Shown here: in pieces, positions 1 through 10,312 of the stretch
How positions within the stretch are numbered: the first letter of the stretch is position 1
How the letters are laid out: each line of letters opens with the position of its first letter
Assembly (NCBI RefSeq): GCF_004330295.1
Contig: NZ_SJOJ01000007.1
Location: 123,420-187,419, forward strand
Length of the DNA stretch: 64,000 bases
Direction: 5' to 3'
From: Rahnella victoriana
Lineage (GTDB): Bacteria > Pseudomonadota > Gammaproteobacteria > Enterobacterales > Enterobacteriaceae
Position numbers and translations under genes: made by a program
Notes under the pieces: generated by a model
Database searches by the model: none
Told to the model about the DNA's origin: nothing
What the model saw: the letters and a program-made list of their open reading frames with translations, nothing else

Positions 1-441
1 GTTAACGACAGCACGAAATACGGTGAAATCATTGACTCAAAAGGGAAAACCGCCTGGATCCCGCTTGATCAGTTAAGCAATGTGCCGAGCCTGCGTACCC
101 GCGTTCCGGATCTGGAACAACAGGTGAAAACGCTGACCGACAAGCTGACCAATATCGATTCCAGCTGGAACCAGCGCACGGCAGAAATGCAGGGCAAAGT
201 CTCTTCCAGTGACGGCATCATCAACGGCCTGAAAAAAGAAAATCAGGACCTGAAAAACCAGCTGATCGTGGCCAAAAAGAAAGTCGACGCCGTGAACGTT
301 CAGCTTGATGACAAGCAAAGAACCATTATTTTGCAATGGTTTATGTATGGTGGCGGTGTGGCAGGCGTCGGTCTGGTTCTGGGTCTGCTATTGCCACATC
401 TGGTTCCGCGTCGCAGGAAAAAAGATCGCTGGATGAGCTGA
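1..441 (+). CDS. ygiM: YgiM, SH3 domain inner-membrane protein (3' part only)
   Basis: The frame is open from base 1, so the true start lies outside the window and this is the C-terminal 146 codons. The visible part holds the end of a bacterial SH3 domain (a segment ending AWIPLDQL), then a long charged helical or coiled-coil stretch (about residues 35-105 of the fragment), one transmembrane segment (ILQWFMYGGG to GLLLPHLV) and a short basic cytoplasmic tail. This order is that of the YgiM/TIGR04211 family. In E. coli ygiM also lies directly upstream of cca in the same direction, as here. A TTCG-loop terminator follows at 467. The molecular function of the family is not established. Family assignment is firm. 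Confidence 0.88.
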   Translation, partial: VNDSTKYGEIIDSKGKTAWIPLDQLSNVPSLRTRVPDLEQQVKTLTDKLTNIDSSWNQRTAEMQGKVSSSDGIINGLKKENQDLKNQLIVAKKKVDAVNVQLDDKQRTIILQWFMYGGGVAGVGLVLGLLLPHLVPRRRKKDRWMS

Positions 442-466
442 AGTTCACCCTCCTGAATCATACCCT

Positions 467-487
467 AAGGCACTTCGGTGCCTTTTC
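467..487 (+). terminator. Intrinsic terminator after ygiM
   Basis: A 7-bp stem AAGGCAC/GTGCCTT closes a TTCG tetraloop and runs into TTTT. It lies 25 bases after the ygiM stop and before the cca start. Confidence 0.75.
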
Positions 488-570
488 GTGTTTCCATCAA
501 TCGGGAAATCTTCAGCGCAACTTTGCTATGATGAAAACAGAGTCCCTTGGCTAATTTCAGGAGTTATCGC

Positions 571-1806
571 GTGGAGATTTACCTGGTCGGCGGCGCAGTC
601 CGAGACAGTTTATTAAACCTGCCTGTGTCTGAACACGATTGGGTGGTGGTGGGCGCGACGCCTGAATACATGCTGGAAAACGGCTATCAGCAGGTCGGCA
701 AAGATTTCCCGGTTTTCCTGCATCCCCGTACCCGCGATGAATATGCCCTGGCGCGTACCGAGCGCAAATCAGGTTCCGGTTACAACGGTTTTACCTGTTA
801 CGCCGCGCCGGATGTCACGCTGGAACAAGATCTGATGCGCCGTGATCTGACCATCAATGCCATCGCCCGCAGCAAAGACGGCGAACTTGTCGACCCGTAT
901 CACGGACAGCGCGATATCGAACAACGCCTGTTACGTCACGTTTCCGATGCGTTCGGCGAAGATCCCCTGCGCGTGCTGCGCGTTGCCCGTTTTGCTGCCC
1001 GCTTCGCACATTTAGGTTTCACGGTCGCGCCGGAAACCCGGACGCTGATGCAGCAGATGGCGGAAAGCGGTGAACTCGAAGCCCTGACGCCGGAGCGCGT
1101 ATGGAAAGAAACCGAGAAGGCGTTGCAGACGCAGGATCCTCAGGTCTTTTTCCAGGTGCTGCGCGACTGCGGTGCCCTGAAAGTCTTGTTCCCTGAAATC
1201 GATGCATTATTTGGCGTGCCTGCGCCGGAGAAATGGCACCCGGAAATTGATACCGGTGTCCATACGCTGATGACGCTGAAAATTGCCAGTACGCTGACGC
1301 CCGATGTGGATGTGCGTTTTTCGGCGCTTTGTCATGATTTGGGTAAGGCGCTGACGCCGCCGCAATTCTGGCCTGCCCATCACGGCCACGGCCCGGCGGG
1401 CGTGAAACTGGTGGAAAATATCTGCCAGCGTCTGAAAGTACCGACGCATATCCGCGATTTAGCGAAACTGGTGGCGGAGTTCCATGACCTGATCCACACC
1501 GTCAATAAACTGCGCCCAGAAACCCTGTTAAAGCTGTTTGATACCATTGATGTCTGGCGCAAACCGCAGCGCCTTGAACAGATGATCATGACCAGCGAAG
1601 CCGATGCGCGCGGGCGCACCACCTTTGAAAATAATCCCTATCCGCAGGGCGATTATCTGCGGGAAGCCTTTGAGGTGGCGAACAGCATCGGCAATAAAGA
1701 AGTGCTGGATGACGGTTTCCAGGGCATCGCTATCCGCGATGAACTGAAGAAACGCCGCATTCAGGCACTCGCCGACTGGAAACAGAAACAGGACGTGGCG
1801 ATTTAA
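571..1806 (+). CDS. cca: Multifunctional CCA tRNA nucleotidyltransferase
   Basis: Adds and repairs the 3' CCA of tRNAs in the cytoplasm. I use the GTG start at 571 (411 aa) because an AGGAG sits at 558-562 and the protein then begins [12 protein letters not shown] as in E. coli, whose cca also starts with GTG. An in-frame start at 547 would add 8 residues without homology. Visible parts are the nucleotidyltransferase motif GGAVRD (7-12), the metal-binding acidic pair E21/D23 (E. coli has D21/D23), the RRDLTIN motif, the conserved block [15 protein letters not shown], and a C-terminal HD phosphohydrolase domain with CHDLGK near residue 255. The HD domain is typical of the gamma-proteobacterial enzyme. 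Downstream is a bidirectional terminator shared with uppP. Confidence 0.97.
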   Translation: MEIYLVGGAVRDSLLNLPVSEHDWVVVGATPEYMLENGYQQVGKDFPVFLHPRTRDEYALARTERKSGSGYNGFTCYAAPDVTLEQDLMRRDLTINAIARSKDGELVDPYHGQRDIEQRLLRHVSDAFGEDPLRVLRVARFAARFAHLGFTVAPETRTLMQQMAESGELEALTPERVWKETEKALQTQDPQVFFQVLRDCGALKVLFPEIDALFGVPAPEKWHPEIDTGVHTLMTLKIASTLTPDVDVRFSALCHDLGKALTPPQFWPAHHGHGPAGVKLVENICQRLKVPTHIRDLAKLVAEFHDLIHTVNKLRPETLLKLFDTIDVWRKPQRLEQMIMTSEADARGRTTFENNPYPQGDYLREAFEVANSIGNKEVLDDGFQGIAIRDELKKRRIQALADWKQKQDVAI

Positions 1807-1824
1807 CGCTGACGTTTGCCTGAT

Positions 1825-1865
1825 CAAAAAAGCCCCGCACGGTCATTCGCCGGCGGGGCTTTTTT
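1825..1865. terminator. Bidirectional terminator between cca and uppP
   Basis: An 8-bp stem AGCCCCGC (1831-1838) / GCGGGGCT (1853-1860) is flanked by an A-run on the left and a T-run on the right, so it can end both the plus-strand cca and the minus-strand uppP transcripts. Confidence 0.85.
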
Positions 1866-1885
1866 ATCGCATCAGGAAACACCTG

Positions 1886-2713
1886 TCAGGCGATAAACAC
1901 CACATAGACGGCGATCGCCACGAAGAAGCGGTAAATCGCAAACGGGATAAACGAAATGCGTTTAATCACCGCCAGGAAGGTTTTAATGGCAATCAGCGCG
2001 ACAAAAAACGCGGAGATAAAACCGGTGGCGAACATCGGCAAATCAGCCAGCGTCAGGAAGCTGTAGCTCTTGTATAAGTCCAGCGCTGTGGCACCCATCA
2101 TCATCGGCACGGCCAGCAGGAAGGAGAATTCAGACGCGGCAAAACGGCTGATCCCCATTAACATCCCGCCACTGATGGTGGCGCCTGAACGGGAAAATCC
2201 CGGCCAGAGCGCCAGACACTGGAACACACCGATCATAAACGCCTGCAGGTAGCTGATATCATCCAGCCCCTCGGCACGCGGTTTCTTCGGCTTCAGCAGC
2301 TCAGCGGCAATCAGTAACACCCCGCCGACCACCAGCGAATACATCACAAACTTTGGTTCAAACAACGACTTAATTTGCGAATGAAACAGCAAGCCGATGA
2401 CGGTGGCCGGGATCATTCCCAGAATAATATGCAGTAAATTCAACCGGCGGGAACCTGTTCCTTCATGCACCGGCGGCTTGCCAAAATGCAGGCCAATCAT
2501 GCTGAACAGACGACGCCAGAACATCACCACCACAGCCAGAATCGATCCTAACTGAATGACCACTTCAAATGATTTTGAGGTATCTCCGGTGAAGCCCAGG
2601 AGATTGCCCGCAATGATCAGATGCCCCGTAGAAGAGACTGGCAAAAACTCTGTCAGCCCCTCAACCACCCCTAAAATAGCCGCAACAAGTAAAGAATGAC
2701 TTTCAACAATCAT
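1886..2713 (-). CDS. uppP: Undecaprenyl-diphosphatase
   Basis: Integral membrane phosphatase that recycles undecaprenyl pyrophosphate to the monophosphate carrier for peptidoglycan and O-antigen synthesis (also called bacA, bacitracin resistance). The 275-residue length is close to the family norm. The two signature motifs are present: [14 protein letters not shown] at residues 18-31 and PGFSRSG near residue 170. Most of the remainder is hydrophobic helices. As in E. coli, it is on the opposite strand to cca and beside folB. The start at 2713 gives [15 protein letters not shown], matching the E. coli N-terminus in length. Confidence 0.97.
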   Translation of the reverse strand: MIVESHSLLVAAILGVVEGLTEFLPVSSTGHLIIAGNLLGFTGDTSKSFEVVIQLGSILAVVVMFWRRLFSMIGLHFGKPPVHEGTGSRRLNLLHIILGMIPATVIGLLFHSQIKSLFEPKFVMYSLVVGGVLLIAAELLKPKKPRAEGLDDISYLQAFMIGVFQCLALWPGFSRSGATISGGMLMGISRFAASEFSFLLAVPMMMGATALDLYKSYSFLTLADLPMFATGFISAFFVALIAIKTFLAVIKRISFIPFAIYRFFVAIAVYVVFIA

Positions 2714-2772
2714 TACCGCACCCTACCCTGTTAAATATCCGCTGATGGGAAAACATGCTCAAAATAAAGACA

Positions 2773-2801
2773 ACAAAAAAGCGGCATCCCACATAGCCGC
2801 T
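2773..2801 (-). terminator. Intrinsic terminator for folB
   Basis: Read on the minus strand, AGCGGC, a 10-base loop, GCCGCT and a run of six T follow the folB stop by about 100 bases. It separates folB from uppP. Confidence 0.7.
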
Positions 2802-2897
2802 CCGTTAAAGAAAGGCCGAAAATCCGGACTTTCCTTTTTAACGCTTCTTTATGACATTAAATAGACAAGCATTTTCTAAATTGTATCCATCACAGGA

Positions 2898-3254
2898 TTA
2901 AAAACGTTTTCCACGCTCGATGATCACACCCACATTTGCCGCCTGCGCCACAGCGCCCGGTTTGCTGAGTTTGATGCGTACCCATGGCGAATTAAAACGG
3001 CTGAGAAGCAGCGTGGCGACCTCTTCAGCGACGCGTTCCACCAGCGCGAAGTTCTGTGAGGCGACGTGTTCAATCACTGCATCACTGACGTCAGCATAGC
3101 TTAAACAGTCATTCACATCGTCGCTGGCAGCGGACTTACGGTTATCCCAGGCCATTTCGATATCGAATACCAGTTTCTGTTTAATGGTCTGTTCCCACTC
3201 GTAAGCGCCAATGGTGGTGATTACATTTAGTTGCTCAATAAATACGATATCCAT
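2898..3254 (-). CDS. folB: Dihydroneopterin aldolase
   Basis: Converts 7,8-dihydroneopterin to 6-hydroxymethyl-dihydropterin and glycolaldehyde in folate synthesis. The 118-residue product starting MDIVFIEQL is collinear with E. coli FolB. The catalytic residues Tyr53 (in LSYAD) and Lys98 (in KLSKPGA) fall at exactly the expected positions. A second Met codon one triplet upstream (3257) is in frame. I choose 3254 because the E. coli protein begins MDIVF. The gene is divergent from plsY, as in E. coli. Confidence 0.96.
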   Translation of the reverse strand: MDIVFIEQLNVITTIGAYEWEQTIKQKLVFDIEMAWDNRKSAASDDVNDCLSYADVSDAVIEHVASQNFALVERVAEEVATLLLSRFNSPWVRIKLSKPGAVAQAANVGVIIERGKRF

Positions 3255-3361
3255 CACGCGATTCTCTGTTTTTGGCCCAGCCGGATACCACTTCCAGCAG
3301 AAAATGCGTATTATCCATGGATGTTGCGATTAAAACGACCCTTATTAGACGGAACGGCTTT

Positions 3362-3991
3362 ATGAGTGCTACCGCGCTTGGAATGATTATTTTCGCCTAC
3401 CTTTGCGGCTCGATTTCCAGTGCGATTCTGGTCTGCCGGGTAGCCCGCTTACCTGATCCGCGCACCGCGGGGTCCGGTAACCCTGGTGCCACTAACGTTT
3501 TGCGTCTGGGTGGCCGGCTGGCCGCAGCGGCCGTTCTGATTTTCGATGTGCTCAAAGGTATGCTGCCGGTCTGGCTGGCGTATCGCCTGAACATCCCGCC
3601 GATGTACCTTGGCCTGACGGCCATCGCGGCGTGTCTCGGTCACATCTATCCGGTCTTTTTCCGCTTTAAAGGCGGCAAAGGCGTCGCTACCGCGTTCGGT
3701 GCCATCGCCCCTATCGGCTGGGACTTAACCGGCCTGATGACCGGTACATGGCTGCTGACCGTGCTGCTCAGCGGTTACTCTTCGCTGGGCGCGATTGTCA
3801 GCGCGCTGATTGCGCCATTTTATGTCTGGTGGTTCAAACCGGAGTTCACCTTCCCGGTCGCCATGCTTTCCTGTCTGATCCTGTTACGCCATCACGACAA
3901 TATTCAGCGTCTGTGGCGTGGGCAGGAAGGAAAAATCTGGGACAAACTGAAGAAGAAACGTAAAGCGGCGAAAGAAGATAAGACCGAATAG
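3362..3991 (+). CDS. plsY: Acyl-phosphate:glycerol-3-phosphate acyltransferase
   Basis: Inner-membrane enzyme that acylates glycerol-3-phosphate from acyl-phosphate, the first step of phospholipid synthesis. The ATG at 3362 (209 aa) reproduces the family N-terminus [17 protein letters not shown]. The frame stays open further upstream, but that extension has no homology. The three conserved cytoplasmic loops are present: GSGNPGATN, the glycine-rich [12 protein letters not shown], and the late [15 protein letters not shown]. The hydrophobic profile fits five membrane segments. Divergent from folB. A strong terminator follows. Confidence 0.96.
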   Translation: MSATALGMIIFAYLCGSISSAILVCRVARLPDPRTAGSGNPGATNVLRLGGRLAAAAVLIFDVLKGMLPVWLAYRLNIPPMYLGLTAIAACLGHIYPVFFRFKGGKGVATAFGAIAPIGWDLTGLMTGTWLLTVLLSGYSSLGAIVSALIAPFYVWWFKPEFTFPVAMLSCLILLRHHDNIQRLWRGQEGKIWDKLKKKRKAAKEDKTE

Positions 3992-4015
3992 CGGATAACG
4001 TCAGATTTCAGACAT

Positions 4016-4046
4016 AAAAAAACGACCTCAGGTGGGTCGTTTTTTA
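4016..4046. terminator. Bidirectional terminator after plsY
   Basis: Stem AACGACC (4021-4027) / GGTCGTT (4035-4041) with A-run before and T-run after. It can serve plsY (+) and tsaD (-). Confidence 0.85.
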
Positions 4047-4081
4047 TTGGTTTTTTAACTCAGCCAGCCTGGCTGAGCGGG

Positions 4082-4170
4082 AGCGAGACAAGGCGTCAGG
4101 AGACCTGAAAGCGCAGCATACTCAAGTATGTGAGCATTTCGGGTCGACGCAGCAACGCAGTCGCAGCCCC
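4082..4170. repeat. Imperfect palindromic intergenic repeat, copy 1
   Basis: About 90 bases with nested dyad symmetry. The centre is ATACTCAAGTAT, the next arms CCTGAAAGC and GCATTTCGGG pair, and the 3' side ends CGCAGCAACGCAGTCGC. The same design (central stem, outer arms, CGCAG-CAACGCA ending) recurs at 31441-31556 and in collapsed form at 7652-7710. It lies between convergent plsY and tsaD, after the terminator. Probably a non-autonomous dispersed element. No transposase is present. Confidence 0.6.
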
Positions 4171-4193
4171 GCTCAGACTGGCGGAAGCCTGAC

Positions 4194-5207
4194 TCAAACT
4201 GGCGGAAGCTCCGCCAGAGGCCAGCGCGGACGTACTGTCACACCCAGTTCAGGGGTGCCACCACTTTTCAACCGCACCATGCCCGCATAGGCGATCATCG
4301 CGCCGTTATCGGTACAAAATTCAGGACGCGCATAAAATACCTGACCGCCTCGTTTCGCCATCACTTCCGCCAGTTTGGCGCGTAATGTGCGATTGGCGCT
4401 GACGCCACCGGCCATCACCAGCTGTTTAAAACCCGTCTGATCCAGTGCGCGTTTGCATTTAATCGCCAGCGTATCCACCACCGCATCTTCAAAAGCGCGG
4501 GCAATGTCGGCATGCGTCTGCGGGTCGCTGTCATTGCCACGAATGGTATTGGCTGCAAACGTTTTAAGGCCGGAGAAACTAAAATCCAGCCCCGGACGGT
4601 CTGTCATCGGACGCGGGAAGGTAAAACGTCCTGCTACGCCCTGAGCGGCCATTTTTGACAGCAACGGACCACCGGGATAATCCAGACCCAATAATTTCGC
4701 TGTCTTATCAAAGGCTTCACCAGCGGCGTCATCAATCGACTCCCCAAGCAAGGTGTATTCACCAATGCCGGTAACGCTGATTAACTGCGTATGCCCACCG
4801 GAGACCAGCAGCGCGACAAACGGGAAATCTGGCGGATTATCTTCCAGCATCGGAGCCAGTAAGTGGCCTTCCATATGATGCACCGGCACCGCAGGCACAT
4901 CCCAGGCAAAAGCTAACGACCGGCCGATGGTTGCGCCCACCAGCAATGCGCCAACCAGACCAGGACCGGCGGTATACGCCACGCCATCGATGTCCTGAGC
5001 GGTCAGCCCGGCTTCTTTCAGCGCGGCCTGAATCAAGGGTACTGTTTTACGCACGTGATCACGCGATGCCAGTTCAGGCACCACACCGCCGTAATCTGCA
5101 TGCAGTTTTACCTGACTATACAGTTGGTTGGCTAATAAACCGGCTTCGCTGTCATAAACTGCAATTCCGGTTTCATCGCAGGACGTTTCAATACCCAGTA
5201 CTCGCAT
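4194..5207 (-). CDS. tsaD: tRNA N6-threonylcarbamoyladenosine synthase subunit TsaD
   Basis: Catalytic subunit that, with TsaB, TsaC and TsaE, makes t6A37 in ANN-decoding tRNAs. The start at 5207 gives [14 protein letters not shown] (337 aa), the universal family N-terminus. An upstream in-frame ATG (5222) would add five residues. ASKHA-fold motifs are visible: the phosphate loop GIETSCDET, the metal-binding HHMEGH (histidines about 111 and 115), [19 protein letters not shown] and the late [12 protein letters not shown] with the metal aspartate. The gene is transcribed divergently from rpsU, as in E. coli. Confidence 0.97.
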   Translation of the reverse strand: MRVLGIETSCDETGIAVYDSEAGLLANQLYSQVKLHADYGGVVPELASRDHVRKTVPLIQAALKEAGLTAQDIDGVAYTAGPGLVGALLVGATIGRSLAFAWDVPAVPVHHMEGHLLAPMLEDNPPDFPFVALLVSGGHTQLISVTGIGEYTLLGESIDDAAGEAFDKTAKLLGLDYPGGPLLSKMAAQGVAGRFTFPRPMTDRPGLDFSFSGLKTFAANTIRGNDSDPQTHADIARAFEDAVVDTLAIKCKRALDQTGFKQLVMAGGVSANRTLRAKLAEVMAKRGGQVFYARPEFCTDNGAMIAYAGMVRLKSGGTPELGVTVRPRWPLAELPPV

Positions 5208-5424
5208 CACTCTATCCATCATGTTTTCGCGCTAACTCGCGGCGCGCAGTTTAGCACACAAGCCTCGGCGCGTGCTGCACCGGAGTGGGAATTCCTTGGT
5301 TCCCGGGCCAATTAATGTCGAGCAATTTCGATTGATTGGTATATAATCGCCGCCCGACGCAAAAGCGAGCGCACAATGTTGCAGAAGGGTTGCAGATAGC
5401 GCCTGTTTCAATTTGCCGTTATGC

Positions 5425-5454
5425 TTTACAAGACGACGCGAATTGGAGTAAAAT
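5425..5454 (+). promoter_or_regulatory. Probable sigma-70 promoter of rpsU-dnaG-rpoD
   Basis: TTTACA at 5425-5430 and TAAAAT at 5449-5454 are separated by 18 bases, placing a transcription start near 5461, about 60 bases before rpsU. A second TATAAT at 5342-5347 lacks a good -35. The 316-base tsaD-rpsU gap otherwise shows no gene. I did not find a LexA box of the kind known upstream of E. coli rpsU. Confidence 0.5.
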
Positions 5455-5469
5455 TCCGCACCATTTTGA

Positions 5470-5739
<270 letters not shown>

Positions 5740-5808
5740 TCTTCGGGGGCAACCCCAAATCGCGTGATTTGCAATATTAAGAACGCGCAGACTGCGTAGT
5801 AGCATACG

Positions 5809-5850
5809 AAGGCCGTGCTTTCCGAAAGGAATGCGCGGCTTGTTCTCGTT
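5809..5850 (+). terminator. Intra-operon terminator between rpsU and dnaG
   Basis: Long imperfect stem from AAGGCCGTGCTTTCC through a GAAA loop to GGAATGCGCGGCTT, followed by a T-rich tract. E. coli has a partial terminator (T1) at the same place, which lowers dnaG expression relative to rpsU. The same role is inferred here. Confidence 0.75.
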
Positions 5851-5874
5851 TATAGGCTAGTGAGTAAGGGGCTT

Positions 5875-7623
5875 ATGGCTGGGAGAATTCCGCGCGTATT
5901 TATCAATGACTTGCTGGCTCGCATCGATATCGTCGATTTGATCGACGCCCGGGTAAAGCTCAAGAAACAGGGTAAAAACTATCACGCGTGCTGCCCTTTC
6001 CACCATGAGAAAACACCCTCATTTACCGTAAATGGCGATAAGCAGTTTTATCACTGTTTCGGCTGTGGTGCCCACGGCAATGCCGTCGATTTCCTGATGA
6101 ACTATGACAGACTTGAGTTTGTCGAAAGCATTGAGGAACTGGCGACAATGCAGGGTCTGGAAGTGCCGTATGAAGCAGGCACCGGTCCAAGCCAGATGGA
6201 GCGTCATCAGCGTCAAAGCCTCTACCAGTTGATGGCACCGCTCAGCGAGTTCTATCAGCAATCACTTAAACAGCCTGCAGGTGCCCCCGCACGGGAATAT
6301 CTTGCCCGGCGTGGTTTGAGTGAAGACGTCATCAATCACTTCGCTATCGGTTTCGCCCCACCGGGTTGGGACAACGCATTAAAGCGTTTCGGTAAAAATG
6401 CCGATGATAAAGCGTCCCTGATCGATGCCGGTATGTTGGTCACCAATGACAATGGCCGCAGCTACGATCGTTTCCGCGAACGGGTAATGTTCCCGATCCG
6501 CGATAAACGTGGCCGCGTGATTGCCTTTGGCGGCAGGGTGTTGGGTGACGGTACGCCGAAATACCTCAACTCACCGGAAACCGAAATTTTCCATAAAGGC
6601 CGCCAGTTGTATGGCCTGTATGAAGCACAGTTAAAGCACCCGACACCGGCGCGTTTGCTGGTGGTTGAAGGGTATATGGATGTTGTCGCTCTGGCGCAGT
6701 TCGGCATTGATTACGCCGTTGCCTCACTGGGCACGTCCACGACAGCCGATCATATTCAGCTGATGTTCCGCAGTACGGATAACGTCGTGTGTTGTTACGA
6801 CGGCGACCGCGCGGGACGTGAAGCCGCATGGCGCGCACTGGAAACGGCCTTGCCGTATCTCAATGATGGCCGTCAGCTGCGATTTATGTTTTTACCCGAC
6901 GGCGAAGATCCGGACACGCTGGTACGTAAAGAAGGCAAAGAAGCGTTCGAACAACGGATGGAACAGGCGATGCCGCTGTCCACTTTCCTGTTTGATTCGC
7001 TGATGCCGCAGGTTGATTTGAGCAGCCCTGACGGGCGCACCAAATTGAGCATGCTGGCATTGCCGCTGATCCGCCAGGTTCCCGGTGAAACGTTACGGAT
7101 GTATTTGCGTCAACAGTTAGGGAATAAGCTCGGCATTTTAGATGACAGCCAGTTGGAAAAGCTGATGCCTAAACAGGCAGAAAGTAGCAATGTCTATCAG
7201 GCGCCCCAGCTAAAACGCACAACCATGCGTATACTTATAGGGTTACTGGTGCAAAATCCACAACTGGCTACACTTATACCCTCGCTGCAAGGTTTGGAGC
7301 AAGCGAAGCAACCAGGATTGGATCTGTTCAGCGAGTTAGTGACCACTTGCTTAGCCCAGCCGGGGCTGACCACAGGCCAGTTACTGGAGCTGTATCGCGA
7401 CAATAAGTTCTACCAACAGCTTGAAACTCTGGCGACATGGAACCACATGATCGTAGAGGACATGGTCGAAGAGGAATTTCGTGCCACGTTAGCCAGCCTG
7501 TATGACTCTATTTTAGAGCAGCGGCTAGAAACCTTGATTGCCAAAGCCAGGACGCACGGCCTGAGTCCCGAGGAACGAACCGAAGTCAGTTCCCTGAATC
7601 AGGTGTTAGCGAGAAAAAGTTAA
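5875..7623 (+). CDS. dnaG: DNA primase
   Basis: Synthesises RNA primers at the replication fork. The start at 5875 gives MAGRIPRVFIND (582 aa; E. coli 581). The N-terminal zinc ribbon has C40, H43, C61 and C64 (CPFH and CFGC). The catalytic core carries the TOPRIM motifs VVEGYMD (Glu near 265) and CYDGD near 307-311. The C-terminal DnaB-helicase interaction domain (from about residue 435) is the least conserved part, as in the family. The frame is open 20 codons further upstream inside the terminator hairpin, which argues against the longer start. The poor initiation context is typical of this gene. Confidence 0.98.
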   Translation: MAGRIPRVFINDLLARIDIVDLIDARVKLKKQGKNYHACCPFHHEKTPSFTVNGDKQFYHCFGCGAHGNAVDFLMNYDRLEFVESIEELATMQGLEVPYEAGTGPSQMERHQRQSLYQLMAPLSEFYQQSLKQPAGAPAREYLARRGLSEDVINHFAIGFAPPGWDNALKRFGKNADDKASLIDAGMLVTNDNGRSYDRFRERVMFPIRDKRGRVIAFGGRVLGDGTPKYLNSPETEIFHKGRQLYGLYEAQLKHPTPARLLVVEGYMDVVALAQFGIDYAVASLGTSTTADHIQLMFRSTDNVVCCYDGDRAGREAAWRALETALPYLNDGRQLRFMFLPDGEDPDTLVRKEGKEAFEQRMEQAMPLSTFLFDSLMPQVDLSSPDGRTKLSMLALPLIRQVPGETLRMYLRQQLGNKLGILDDSQLEKLMPKQAESSNVYQAPQLKRTTMRILIGLLVQNPQLATLIPSLQGLEQAKQPGLDLFSELVTTCLAQPGLTTGQLLELYRDNKFYQQLETLATWNHMIVEDMVEEEFRATLASLYDSILEQRLETLIAKARTHGLSPEERTEVSSLNQVLARKS

Positions 7624-7651
7624 AATTTCATAACAAGAACATAATTTATCC

Positions 7652-7710
7652 CAAATGATTCGAGTTGCAGGAAGGCGGCCAACGCATCTACGGCTCGAAG
7701 TATGACGGGT
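7652..7710. repeat. Collapsed copy of the dispersed intergenic repeat, copy 2
   Basis: The segment starting GAGTTGCAGGAAGGCGGC and continuing CAACGCATCTACGGC matches the two ends of the element at 31441-31556 but lacks its central hairpin. The element ends are joined directly. It sits in the 247-base dnaG-rpoD gap. The rest of that gap (7711-7870) is GC-rich and shows no gene. Confidence 0.55.
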
Positions 7711-7870
7711 AAAACAGAAAACACGGCTTAAGTGCCGATAAAAAGCGGGGCACGGCCCTGCGCAGAGCCGCCCTGGTGGGCCGCGGCACAATAAACGCCC
7801 CTAACGTTATTGTTGGCGATGTTACCCGACCGACACCAACCCAAATACTCTGAAGTGTGGATACCGTCTT

Positions 7871-9709
7871 ATGGAGCAAAACCCGCAGTCACAGCTTAAG
7901 CTACTTGTCACCCGTGGTAAGGAGCAAGGCTATCTGACCTATGCTGAGGTCAATGACCATCTGCCGGAAGATATCGTCGATTCCGACCAGATCGAAGACA
8001 TCATCCAGATGATTAACGACATGGGCATCCAGGTACTTGAAGAAGCACCGGACGCCGATGATTTGATGCTGGCCGAAAACCGCCCTGATACTGATGAAGA
8101 CGCTGCAGAAGCCGCGGCGCAGGTGCTTTCCAGCGTTGAATCCGAAATTGGCCGTACCACCGACCCTGTGCGTATGTATATGCGCGAGATGGGTACCGTT
8201 GAGTTGCTGACCCGTGAAGGCGAAATCGACATCGCCAAACGTATCGAAGACGGTATCAATCAGGTCCAGTGCTCCGTTGCTGAATATCCTGAAGCTATCA
8301 CTTATTTGTTAGAGCAATATGACCGTGTGGAAGCAGGCGAAGTACGTCTGTCTGACCTGATCACCGGTTTTGTTGACCCGAATGCCGAAGAAGAAATCGC
8401 ACCAACTGCGACTCACGTGGGTTCTGAACTGACCACTGAAGAGCAGAATGATGACGACGAAGACGAAGATGAAGACGACGACGCTGAAGACGACAACAGC
8501 ATCGATCCGGAACTGGCTCGCCAGAAGTTCACCGAACTGCGTGAACAGCATGAAGCGACGCGTCTGGTCATCAAGAAAAACGGCCGTAGTCACAAGAGCG
8601 CAGCAGAAGAAATCCTGAAGCTGTCCGATGTGTTCAAACAGTTCCGTCTGGTGCCAAAACAGTTCGATTTCCTGGTTAACAGCATGCGTTCCATGATGGA
8701 TCGCGTTCGTGCTCAGGAACGTCTGATCATGAAAGTGTGCGTTGAACAGTGCAAAATGCCGAAGAAAAACTTCGTCAATCTGTTCGCCGGTAACGAAACC
8801 AGCGATACCTGGTTTGATGCCGCTCTGGCAATGGGTAAACCATGGTCTGAGAAGCTGAAAGAAGTCACCGAAGACGTGCAACGCGGCCTGATGAAACTGC
8901 GTCAGATCGAAGAAGAAACCGGCCTGACTATCGAACAGGTTAAAGACATCAACCGTCGCATGTCGATCGGCGAAGCGAAAGCCCGTCGCGCGAAGAAAGA
9001 GATGGTTGAAGCAAACTTACGTCTGGTTATTTCTATCGCCAAGAAATACACCAACCGTGGTCTGCAGTTCCTTGACCTGATCCAGGAAGGTAACATCGGC
9101 CTGATGAAAGCCGTTGATAAGTTTGAATATCGCCGTGGTTATAAGTTCTCAACTTATGCGACCTGGTGGATCCGTCAGGCTATCACCCGCTCCATCGCCG
9201 ACCAGGCGCGTACCATCCGTATCCCGGTACATATGATTGAGACGATCAACAAACTCAACCGTATTTCCCGTCAGATGCTGCAAGAGATGGGCCGTGAACC
9301 GACGCCGGAAGAACTGGCTGAACGTATGCTGATGCCGGAAGACAAAATCCGCAAAGTGCTGAAAATTGCCAAAGAGCCAATCTCCATGGAAACGCCAATC
9401 GGCGACGATGAAGATTCGCATCTGGGCGATTTCATCGAGGATACCACCCTCGAGCTGCCACTGGATTCTGCGACGTCTGAAAGCCTGCGTTCTGCAACGC
9501 ATGACGTTCTGGCTGGCCTGACTGCACGTGAAGCGAAAGTTCTGCGTATGCGTTTCGGTATCGATATGAACACTGACCACACGCTGGAAGAAGTGGGCAA
9601 ACAGTTCGACGTTACCCGTGAGCGTATCCGTCAGATCGAAGCGAAAGCGTTGCGTAAACTGCGCCACCCGAGCCGCTCCGAAGTACTGCGCAGCTTCCTG
9701 GACGATTAA
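7871..9709 (+). CDS. rpoD: RNA polymerase sigma-70 (RpoD)
   Basis: Primary sigma factor of 612 residues (E. coli 613). Region 1.1 is the N-terminal 80 residues. Region 1.2 contains [12 protein letters not shown] non-conserved spacer carries a long acidic run near residues 195-210. Region 2 has the core-binding and -10 motifs ([42 protein letters not shown]), region 3 follows, and region 4 ends with the -35-reading helix-turn-helix [20 protein letters not shown]. Third gene of the rpsU operon. A strong terminator follows at 9740. Confidence 0.99.
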   Translation: MEQNPQSQLKLLVTRGKEQGYLTYAEVNDHLPEDIVDSDQIEDIIQMINDMGIQVLEEAPDADDLMLAENRPDTDEDAAEAAAQVLSSVESEIGRTTDPVRMYMREMGTVELLTREGEIDIAKRIEDGINQVQCSVAEYPEAITYLLEQYDRVEAGEVRLSDLITGFVDPNAEEEIAPTATHVGSELTTEEQNDDDEDEDEDDDAEDDNSIDPELARQKFTELREQHEATRLVIKKNGRSHKSAAEEILKLSDVFKQFRLVPKQFDFLVNSMRSMMDRVRAQERLIMKVCVEQCKMPKKNFVNLFAGNETSDTWFDAALAMGKPWSEKLKEVTEDVQRGLMKLRQIEEETGLTIEQVKDINRRMSIGEAKARRAKKEMVEANLRLVISIAKKYTNRGLQFLDLIQEGNIGLMKAVDKFEYRRGYKFSTYATWWIRQAITRSIADQARTIRIPVHMIETINKLNRISRQMLQEMGREPTPEELAERMLMPEDKIRKVLKIAKEPISMETPIGDDEDSHLGDFIEDTTLELPLDSATSESLRSATHDVLAGLTAREAKVLRMRFGIDMNTDHTLEEVGKQFDVTRERIRQIEAKALRKLRHPSRSEVLRSFLDD

Positions 9710-9739
9710 TCGTTTTCAGATTGCCAGTCGCAAACAGAA

Positions 9740-9768
9740 AGCCCCGGCAGAAACGCCGGGGCTTTTTT
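9740..9768 (+). terminator. Terminator of the rpsU-dnaG-rpoD operon
   Basis: Stem AGCCCCGGC (9740-9748) / GCCGGGGCT (9755-9763), 6-base loop, then TTTTT. Confidence 0.9.
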
Positions 9769-9811
9769 ATTACAGGTAACTGACACAGTCCATCATGGCT
9801 GCTATTTGCTG

Positions 9812-10279
9812 CTAGCTGTTTTCCAGATCGACATTAATCCATTTCGAGTCGTCAGGTAATGGAATAAGATCATTACTCACGCCGGTAATACCCAGAACTT
9901 TCGATGCCTGATGATCAGCATGAAAATCCAGATAAAATGTTTCGGCGAAGCTAAGCAGGTCTTCAGTACTGTCTGCGGACTCACAGGCATCAATATAAAC
10001 ATTCCCTTTATAATTCTCAGGAATAATCTCTTTGATGTTCAGGTAAAGTGCATCACCATTTAAATAAAATGCTTTTTCTTTATCACCGATCACTGGCCGG
10101 TCATTATCACCCTGGAATGCGCCATGAGAAATAATAAACAAATTCTCATCTTTTCTCAGTGCCCTTAGCTGAGAGTGAAATATCTTATAGGTTGCGCCAT
10201 AGATACCAGGATAACGACGCAATGTTTCTCTCGCTACATGTTCCAGTTCCGGATCATCAGTACATACGATAAGTATCAT
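9812..10279 (-). CDS. Small caspase-like (clan CD) protein, function unknown
   Basis: 155 residues, no signal peptide or membrane segment. I do not recognise a named family. The sequence carries the two hallmarks of clan CD cysteine peptidases in the right order and spacing: a hydrophobic strand ending in His52-Gly (LFIISHG) and a second strand ending in Asp-Ala-Cys99 (NVYIDACESAD). The N-terminus MILIVCTDDPE also looks like the first strand of a caspase-type fold. It is much shorter than typical metacaspases and has no fused recruitment domain. It lies 33 bases downstream of the RhiA-like gene on the same strand, so the two are probably co-transcribed. The substrate is unknown. It could also be a non-peptidase relative of the fold. 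Confidence 0.7.
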   Translation of the reverse strand: MILIVCTDDPELEHVARETLRRYPGIYGATYKIFHSQLRALRKDENLFIISHGAFQGDNDRPVIGDKEKAFYLNGDALYLNIKEIIPENYKGNVYIDACESADSTEDLLSFAETFYLDFHADHQASKVLGITGVSNDLIPLPDDSKWINVDLENS

Positions 10280-10312
10280 AATTCTACCCCATCTTTAAAT
10301 GAAATTAATGGC

